Below are positions 4,552-9,205 of a stretch of DNA of 9,205 nucleotides, one piece after another. Position 1 is the stretch's first letter; every line of letters begins with the position of its first letter. The notes under the pieces were generated by a model. The model made no database searches. It saw nothing but the letters and a program-made list of their open reading frames with translations, and had not been told where the DNA came from. The stretch comes from Crocinitomicaceae bacterium (GTDB lineage Bacteria; Bacteroidota; Bacteroidia; Flavobacteriales_D; Crocinitomicaceae). Made by a program: the position numbers and the translations under genes. Where the stretch lies: assembly GCA_002696025.1 (NCBI GenBank), contig NZQU01000092.1, positions 7,158-16,362 on the forward strand, read 5' to 3'.

Positions 4552-7367
4552 TATTTGGATAAATGCATGTTTCTTTCAGAATAAATTTTTCTAAAATAAG
4601 GATCTTTTAAGTTGTCAATAAATCGAATGGCTTCTCCTGTGGATTTCATTTCTGGTCCAAGTTCTTTTTTGACATCTGGGAATTTACCATAAGAGAACAC
4701 AGGGATTTTAATAGCATAACCTTTTTTAGTTGGCTTGAAATTAAAGTCACTTATCTTTTTATCACCCAACATGACCTTTGTTGCATAATTTACATAAGGT
4801 TCATTGTAGGCTTTCGCAATAAAAGGAACAGTTCTAGATGCTCTAGGATTGGCTTCAATTACATAAACTTGGTCATCTTTTATGGCAAATTGAATATTGA
4901 TTAATCCAACGGTATTTAATTCCAATGCAAGTTTGGTAGTGATGTCTTCTATTTGTTGAATAACAAAGTCTCCTAGATTGTATGGAGGTAATACAGCATA
5001 AGAATCTCCAGAGTGAATTCCAGCAGGCTCTATGTGTTGCATAATTCCTATGATATAAACATTTTCACCATCACAAATTGCATCAGCCTCAGCTTCAATT
5101 GCACCAGTCAAGAAATGATCTAGAAGAATTTGATTGTCTCCCATATCAGCCAGAATATCCACAACATGATGCTCAAGTTCTTTTTTGTTGATTACAATTT
5201 TCATCTTTTGTCCACCAAGAACATATGATGGCCTAACCAATAAAGGGAAACCTAGGTCATTTGATAGTTCGATTGCTTGTTCAGCACTTTCCACAACACC
5301 ATATTTTGGAAAAGGGATTCCGTTTTTTTCAAGAAGATTTGAAAAACGCCCTCTGTCTTCTGCTAAATCAAGAGCATTAAAACTTGTTCCAAGAACTTTT
5401 ATGCCATATCGATGAAGCTTTTCAGCAAGTTTTAATGCTGTTTGACCACCCAATTGAACAATAACTCCTAGAGGGTTTTCATGAAGTATTATGTCATAAA
5501 TGTGTTCCCAAAAAACAGGCTCAAAATATAATTTATCAGCAGTATCAAAATCTGTTGATACAGTTTCAGGGTTACAATTGATCATTACGGTTTCATAGCC
5601 GCATTCCTTTGCAGCCAAGACTCCATGAACACAACTGTAATCAAATTCGATTCCTTGACCAATTCTATTTGGTCCTGAACCAAGAACTACAATTTTTTTA
5701 TTGTCTGAAACAATACTTTCATTTTCTTCTTCAAAAGTAGAGTAGTAGTAAGGTGTTTGTGCAGCAAATTCGGCAGCGCAACTATCCACTAATTTATATA
5801 CTCTTTTGATGTTTAATTCTTGTCTTTTTTTGAAAACTTCAGACTCTAAACAACGTAAAAGATGTGCTATTTGACGATCAGCGTACCCTTTTTGTTTAGC
5901 TTCAAAAAATAATTCTTTTGGAAGGTTATCAATGTGGTATTTTTCGATCTTATCTTCTAAATGAATTAAATCTTCAATTTGCTTTAAAAACCAAATGTCA
6001 ATTTTAGTTTTTTGAATGATGGTTTTGAATGGAATCCCAAGCTTTATGGCATCATATATATGAAACAATCTGTTCCAACTTGGATGTTCTAATGAATGAA
6101 GAATTTCATTTTGATTGGTCAATTCTTTTCCATCTGCTCCTAAGCCATTTCTATTGATTTCAAGAGATTGACAAGCTTTTTGAAGTGCTTCTTGAAATGA
6201 TCTACCTATTCCCATTACTTCACCAACAGATTTCATTTGAAGTCCAAGTTCTCTTTTTGTGCCATGAAACTTATTGAAATTCCATCTTGGAATCTTAACA
6301 ATTACATAGTCTAAAGTTGGTTCAAATAGGGCTGATGTAGTTTTTGTAATTTGATTTTTCAGTTCATTTAAATGATACCCAATGGCTAATTTTGAAGCGA
6401 TTTTTGCAATAGGGTAACCCGTAGCTTTTGAGGCTAGAGCAGATGATCTTGATACTCTTGGATTGATTTCAATAGCTATGATGTCTTCTTTATCATCAGG
6501 CGAAACAGCAAATTGAACATTACAACCTCCAGCAAAATCACCAATAGATCTCATCATTTTAATAGCCATATTTCTCATTTTCTGAAAAGTGGTGTCAGAA
6601 AGGGTCATGGCAGGAGCTACAGTTATTGAATCTCCTGTATGAATTCCCATAGGGTCAAAATTTTCAATAGAACAAATAATAACGACATTGTCATTAGCAT
6701 CTCGAAGAAGTTCAAGTTCGTATTCTTTCCATCCTAGTAATGCTTTGTCAATCATTACTTCATGAATAGGGGATAGTTTTAATCCTCTTTCTAATAAGTT
6801 ATCAAAATCTTCTTTGTTATAAATAATAGACGCTCCTGAACCACCTAAGGTATAGGATGGTCTTATACATAAAGGGAAACCAAATTTCTGAGCAATTTCT
6901 TTTCCTTCTAAAAATGATTTAGCAGTTTCTTGAGGGGCCATTGGGATTCCTATCTCTGTCATTAAGTCTCTAAAGGCTTCTCTGTTTTCAGTGATTTCAA
7001 TTGCATCCGTATTGACACCTACAGTTCTTACATTAAAATCTTCCCACAAACCAATTTTTTCACATTCGATACAAAGATTAAGGGCTGTTTGTCCTCCCAT
7101 TGTGGGAAGTACAACATCAATTTCGTGTTTTTCTAAAATTTTTCTAATGCTATCAATTTCTAGTGGTAATAAATAAATATTATCAGCCACTACTTTATCT
7201 GTCATGATAGTAGCAGGATTTGAGTTAATCAGAGTAACTTCAATTCCTTCTTCTCTAAGTGAGCGTGCTGCTTGAGATCCTGAATAATCAAACTCACAAG
7301 CTTGACCAATTACTATTGGACCACTTCCAATAATTAAAACAGATTTTATAGAGGAATCTTTAGGCAT
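4551..7367 (-). CDS. carB: Carbamoyl phosphate synthase large subunit, without the C-terminal allosteric domain
   Basis: CarB, with the glutaminase CarA, makes carbamoyl phosphate from glutamine, bicarbonate and 2 ATP for arginine and pyrimidine synthesis. The two homologous synthetase halves are intact. The carboxyphosphate half (about 1-400) has IIGSGPIVIGQACEFDYSG, R169 in IRPSYTLGGSG, Q285, E300 and N302 in IEINPRVSRSSALASK. The oligomerisation part is about 400-550. The carbamoyl-phosphate half (about 555-910) has LGSGPNRIGQGIEFDYSCVH, R712 in VRPSYVLGG, and E838 and N840 in IEANPRASRTVPF. E780 and D788 match ornithine-contacting Glu783 and Asp791 of E. coli. The protein ends at 938, shortly after KELGPEMKSTGEAI; E. 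coli CarB is 1073 aa, so the MGS-like domain that binds UMP and ornithine is absent. No remnant follows, because the next gene begins in the stop codon. It is first in the operon; carA is not in the window. I recall ~950-aa CarB as usual in Flavobacteriia. Confidence 0.97.
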   Translation of the reverse strand: MPKDSSIKSVLIIGSGPIVIGQACEFDYSGSQAARSLREEGIEVTLINSNPATIMTDKVVADNIYLLPLEIDSIRKILEKHEIDVVLPTMGGQTALNLCIECEKIGLWEDFNVRTVGVNTDAIEITENREAFRDLMTEIGIPMAPQETAKSFLEGKEIAQKFGFPLCIRPSYTLGGSGASIIYNKEDFDNLLERGLKLSPIHEVMIDKALLGWKEYELELLRDANDNVVIICSIENFDPMGIHTGDSITVAPAMTLSDTTFQKMRNMAIKMMRSIGDFAGGCNVQFAVSPDDKEDIIAIEINPRVSRSSALASKATGYPIAKIASKLAIGYHLNELKNQITKTTSALFEPTLDYVIVKIPRWNFNKFHGTKRELGLQMKSVGEVMGIGRSFQEALQKACQSLEINRNGLGADGKELTNQNEILHSLEHPSWNRLFHIYDAIKLGIPFKTIIQKTKIDIWFLKQIEDLIHLEDKIEKYHIDNLPKELFFEAKQKGYADRQIAHLLRCLESEVFKKRQELNIKRVYKLVDSCAAEFAAQTPYYYSTFEEENESIVSDNKKIVVLGSGPNRIGQGIEFDYSCVHGVLAAKECGYETVMINCNPETVSTDFDTADKLYFEPVFWEHIYDIILHENPLGVIVQLGGQTALKLAEKLHRYGIKVLGTSFNALDLAEDRGRFSNLLEKNGIPFPKYGVVESAEQAIELSNDLGFPLLVRPSYVLGGQKMKIVINKKELEHHVVDILADMGDNQILLDHFLTGAIEAEADAICDGENVYIIGIMQHIEPAGIHSGDSYAVLPPYNLGDFVIQQIEDITTKLALELNTVGLINIQFAIKDDQVYVIEANPRASRTVPFIAKAYNEPYVNYATKVMLGDKKISDFNFKPTKKGYAIKIPVFSYGKFPDVKKELGPEMKSTGEAIRFIDNLKDPYFRKIYSERNMHLSK

Positions 7368-7415
7368 ATTTTAAATTATAATGTTATTAATTCTTGTGAC
7401 AATAAAATTCGTAGG

Positions 7416-7423
7416 CAAATTTA
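7416..7423 (-). promoter_or_regulatory. -7 promoter element TAAATTTG upstream of carB
   Basis: The minus strand reads TAAATTTG, an exact match to TAnnTTTG, 49 nt before the carB ATG at 7367. A clear TTG is missing upstream; the best partial match is TGG near 7447-7445, about 21 nt away. The leader of roughly 40 nt shows no PyrR-type attenuator or riboswitch, so pyrimidine or arginine control is not evident from the sequence. Confidence 0.5.
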
Positions 7424-7520
7424 ATGTAATTCATCAAATTTTAACCACTAACTATAATTCTGTTTTGAACAATAAATTAACAATTCCATAAAACTTTAAA
7501 CATATGCATTATTCTATTGT

Positions 7521-7528
7521 TATTTTTG
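7521..7528 (+). promoter_or_regulatory. -7 promoter element TATTTTTG upstream of msrA
   Basis: TATTTTTG matches TAnnTTTG exactly and ends 29 nt before the msrA ATG at 7558. The -33 region (around 7495-7503) is T/A-rich but has no TTG. Together with the minus-strand element at 7416-7423 it forms a divergent promoter pair with about 97 bp between the two -7 boxes. I see no convincing operator palindrome between them; CATATG and ATGCAT at 7501-7509 are short overlapping palindromes only. Confidence 0.45.
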
Positions 7529-7557
7529 AAGGTATTAAACAATTATAAATTTAATAA

Positions 7558-8088
7558 ATGAAATCATTAGCAACTTTTGGAACCGGATGTTTTTGGTGTA
7601 CCGAAGCATGTTTTAAAGAACTGAATGGTGTTATTGAAGTTCGACCAGGATATGCCGGAGGGAAAACACATAATCCAAGTTATGAGCAGATATGTACTGG
7701 ACAAACTGGTCATGCTGAGGTTATTAGAATTGTTTATGATGAAAAAATAATTTCTTTTGAAGAACTACTTAGAGTTTTCTGGTATGTTCATGATCCAACA
7801 CAACTAAATAGGCAAGGCAATGATATTGGTACACAATATCGCTCAGTTATTTTTTATCATTCAGATGAACAGAAAGAGCTTTCATTGGTCTACAAGTCAA
7901 AACTTGATGAGAAAAAAGTTTGGAATGCTAAAATTGTTACGGAGATCAGCGCGATTAATAATTTTTCTTTTGCAGAGTCTTATCATCAAGACTATTTTAA
8001 TAAAAATCCACAAAATATGTATTGTCAATCGGTTGTTAGACCAAAAGTTGAACAATTTAAAAGCGTTTTTTCTACTCAATTAAAATAG
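7558..8088 (+). CDS. msrA: Peptide-methionine (S)-S-oxide reductase MsrA
   Basis: MsrA reduces the S epimer of methionine sulfoxide in proteins and free methionine back to methionine, using thioredoxin; cytoplasmic, as no signal peptide is present. The 176-aa length matches single-domain MsrA. The signature GTGCFWCTEACF at 8-19 holds the nucleophile C11 and E16, followed by GYAGGKTHNPSYEQICTGQTGHAE at 31-54 (described by position, standard family block), then YVHDPTQLNRQGNDIGTQYRS around 76-96. The end, AESYHQDYF at 139-147 and NMYCQSVVRPK at 153-163, places the likely resolving C156 as in the two-cysteine MsrA of Mycobacterium tuberculosis. No fused or adjacent MsrB is seen. The start is the only sensible ATG before the signature; there is no Shine-Dalgarno, only an AT-rich leader. 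It is divergent from carB and separately transcribed from the thiolase. Confidence 0.97.
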   Translation: MKSLATFGTGCFWCTEACFKELNGVIEVRPGYAGGKTHNPSYEQICTGQTGHAEVIRIVYDEKIISFEELLRVFWYVHDPTQLNRQGNDIGTQYRSVIFYHSDEQKELSLVYKSKLDEKKVWNAKIVTEISAINNFSFAESYHQDYFNKNPQNMYCQSVVRPKVEQFKSVFSTQLK

Positions 8089-8097
8089 GGTTTCTTT

Positions 8098-8130
8098 AAT
8101 TATATTTATTTGTCCTTTTATATAATTTTT
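8098..8130 (+). terminator. Weak AT-only inverted repeat with T-run after msrA
   Basis: AATTATAT at 8098-8105 and ATATAATT at 8120-8127 form a perfect 8-bp inverted repeat separated by 14 nt and followed by T8128-T8130. It begins 10 nt after the msrA stop, as expected for a terminator, but the stem has no G-C pair and would be unstable, so its terminator activity is doubtful. Confidence 0.3.
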
Positions 8131-8148
8131 AAGATGTCTTTAAAATGA

Positions 8149-8156
8149 TATCTTTG
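8149..8156 (+). promoter_or_regulatory. -7 promoter element TATCTTTG upstream of the thiolase gene
   Basis: TATCTTTG matches TAnnTTTG exactly and ends 19 nt before the ATG at 8176, predicting a short leader of about a dozen nt. The region 17-23 nt upstream (8126-8131) is a T-run without a clean TTG. The element makes the thiolase a transcription unit of its own rather than a read-through partner of msrA. Confidence 0.5.
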
Positions 8157-8175
8157 GTAAAAAACAAGTTTTATT

Positions 8176-9205
8176 ATGTCAAAAGAGGTATATATAGTTG
8201 ATGGTATTAGAACACCTATAGGTAATTTTTGTGGTACTTTGTCTAGTATTAGAACTGATGATTTAGCTGCCCATGCTATAAAAGCATTAATTGATCGACA
8301 CCCGAATCTTGATCTTGAATCTATTGAAGATTTAATTTTTGGATGTGCAAATCAGGCAGGAGAGGACAACAGAAATGTTGCTCGAATGGCAGGTTTACTT
8401 GCAGGGCTTCCGGTTTCTGTTGGTGGAGAAACAGTTAACAGACTTTGTGCTTCAGGAATGGCATCTACCATAAATGCTGCAAGAGCAATTAAAGATAATG
8501 CAGGTGATATTTATATATCAGGTGGTGTTGAGCACATGACAAGAGGACCATGGGTCATGTCTAAGGCATCAAAGCCTTTTGGAAGAGACTCAAAACTTTT
8601 TGATTCTTCGTTTGGTTGGAGGTTTATCAATCCAAAATTAGATGCACTATATGGAACCGAAGGAATGGGGTCAACTGCAGAAAATCTGGTTGAAAAGTAC
8701 AACTTAAGTAGAGAATCACAAGATCAATTTGCTCTTTGGTCTCAACAAAAAGTATTTAAATCACAAGAAGCGGGTTTTTTTGATGACGAAATATGCTCTG
8801 TTGAAATCCCTCAAAGAAAAAAAGATCCGATTGTATTTTCAAAAGATGAGTTCAACAGACCCAATACTACTATTGAGAGTTTGGCTAAGTTAAAACCTGC
8901 ATTCAAAAAAGACGGAAGTGTTACAGCGGGTAATTCATCAGGTTTAAATGATGGTGCTGCTGCTTTACTAATTGCATCAGAAAGCGGTATGAAATCTCAA
9001 AATTTACAGCCATTGGTTAGAATTGTTAGTGCTGCGGTTGCTGGAGTTCCTCCATCAATTATGGGGATAGGTCCTGTATTGGCTTCTGAAAAAGCATTAA
9101 AAAGAGCAGGCCTTTCATTAAATGACATGGATATTTTGGAACTTAATGAAGCTTTTTCTGCACAGGTTTTAGCTTGTACAAAAAAAATGGGTATAGAAGA
9201 AAATG
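8176..9205 (+). CDS. Thiolase, 3-oxoadipyl-CoA thiolase (PcaF/PaaJ) type acetyl-CoA acyltransferase (partial, C-terminus off the right edge)
   Basis: Degradative-type thiolase that cleaves a 3-oxoacyl-CoA with CoA to acetyl-CoA and a shortened acyl-CoA. The 343 visible codons start MSKEVYIVDGIRTPIG. The nucleophile is C91 in GETVNRLCASGM; ISGGVEHMTRGPWVM (114-128), SVTAGNSSGLNDGAAA (248-263) and LELNEAFSAQ (321-330) are standard thiolase blocks. The catalytic His of GHPLG and the second Cys near the C-terminus fall beyond the window. The segment FGWRFINPKLDALYG at 146-160 and the following 'TEGMGSTAENL' are characteristic of the PcaF/PaaJ subgroup acting on 3-oxoadipyl-CoA in phenylacetate or protocatechuate degradation. 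Subgroup members are also used for general beta-oxidation, so substrate is not settled. No paa or pca genes are visible. The ATG at 8176 is chosen because the conserved N-terminus begins there and a -7 element lies just upstream. Confidence 0.92.
   Translation, partial: MSKEVYIVDGIRTPIGNFCGTLSSIRTDDLAAHAIKALIDRHPNLDLESIEDLIFGCANQAGEDNRNVARMAGLLAGLPVSVGGETVNRLCASGMASTINAARAIKDNAGDIYISGGVEHMTRGPWVMSKASKPFGRDSKLFDSSFGWRFINPKLDALYGTEGMGSTAENLVEKYNLSRESQDQFALWSQQKVFKSQEAGFFDDEICSVEIPQRKKDPIVFSKDEFNRPNTTIESLAKLKPAFKKDGSVTAGNSSGLNDGAAALLIASESGMKSQNLQPLVRIVSAAVAGVPPSIMGIGPVLASEKALKRAGLSLNDMDILELNEAFSAQVLACTKKMGIEEN

Noticed and set aside
5185..5415. Plus-strand frame antisense to carB (and a similar one near 6991-7176).
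   Set aside because: No motifs and no promoter; the sense strand is conserved catalytic CarB sequence.
7368..7415. Pyrimidine- or arginine-responsive leader (attenuator or riboswitch) for carB.
   Set aside because: The leader is only about 40-50 nt, almost entirely A/T, and shows no stable or alternative stems.
7820..8083. Overlapping plus-strand frame of 87 codons inside msrA, and a minus-strand frame opposite it.
   Set aside because: The MsrA frame carries all family motifs through this stretch; the alternatives are low-complexity Ile/Leu/Lys-rich products of AT-rich DNA.
8511..8702. 63-codon minus-strand frame inside the thiolase gene.
   Set aside because: It is a shadow of the strongly conserved thiolase frame, with no recognisable protein features.
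1..9205. Defence, mobile, CRISPR, tRNA or other special system.
   Set aside because: No transposase, integrase, direct-repeat array, cloverleaf or atypical gene cluster was seen; every large frame belongs to a known metabolic or housekeeping family except the 123-aa and 84-aa genes.

Overview
The window is an AT-rich stretch (roughly one third G+C by eye) of what looks like the chromosome of a Bacteroidota bacterium, most likely in or near class Flavobacteriia. Several things point there. Start codons lack Shine-Dalgarno sequences. Three intergenic regions carry the Bacteroidota -7 promoter element TAnnTTTG, one of them on both strands. A small protein resembles DUF4834. CarB is a short form without the C-terminal allosteric domain, and the arginine decarboxylase is the short (~466 aa) kind.

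Layout: positions 1-7367 are coded entirely on the minus strand and positions 7558-9205 entirely on the plus strand, with a 190-bp divergent promoter region between. Reading the minus strand in transcription order, the first unit is carB (carbamoyl phosphate synthase large subunit), a small DUF4834-like membrane protein, an ArsC/YfgD-type thiol reductase, and an arginine decarboxylase. Junctions are a 1-nt stop/start overlap, 14 nt and 11 nt, so this is a likely operon. A 61-bp gap with its own -7 element leads to an unrecognised 123-aa protein. After another 62 bp come histidine ammonia-lyase (hutH) and, 18 nt later, trmD, which runs off the left edge. On the plus strand, msrA is followed by a separately promoted thiolase of the 3-oxoadipyl-CoA type, which runs off the right edge.

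Functionally this is core and amino-acid metabolism: carbamoyl phosphate for arginine and pyrimidines, arginine to agmatine for polyamines, histidine to urocanate, tRNA m1G37 modification, repair of oxidised methionine, and acyl-CoA thiolysis. No mobile element, CRISPR array, RNA gene, toxin-antitoxin or defence module is visible. I found no clear sign of a new multi-gene system. The points most worth a second look are the CarB truncation, the altered PLP-phosphate motif in the decarboxylase, the unassigned 123-aa protein, the isolated hutH next to trmD, and a few small intergenic motifs.
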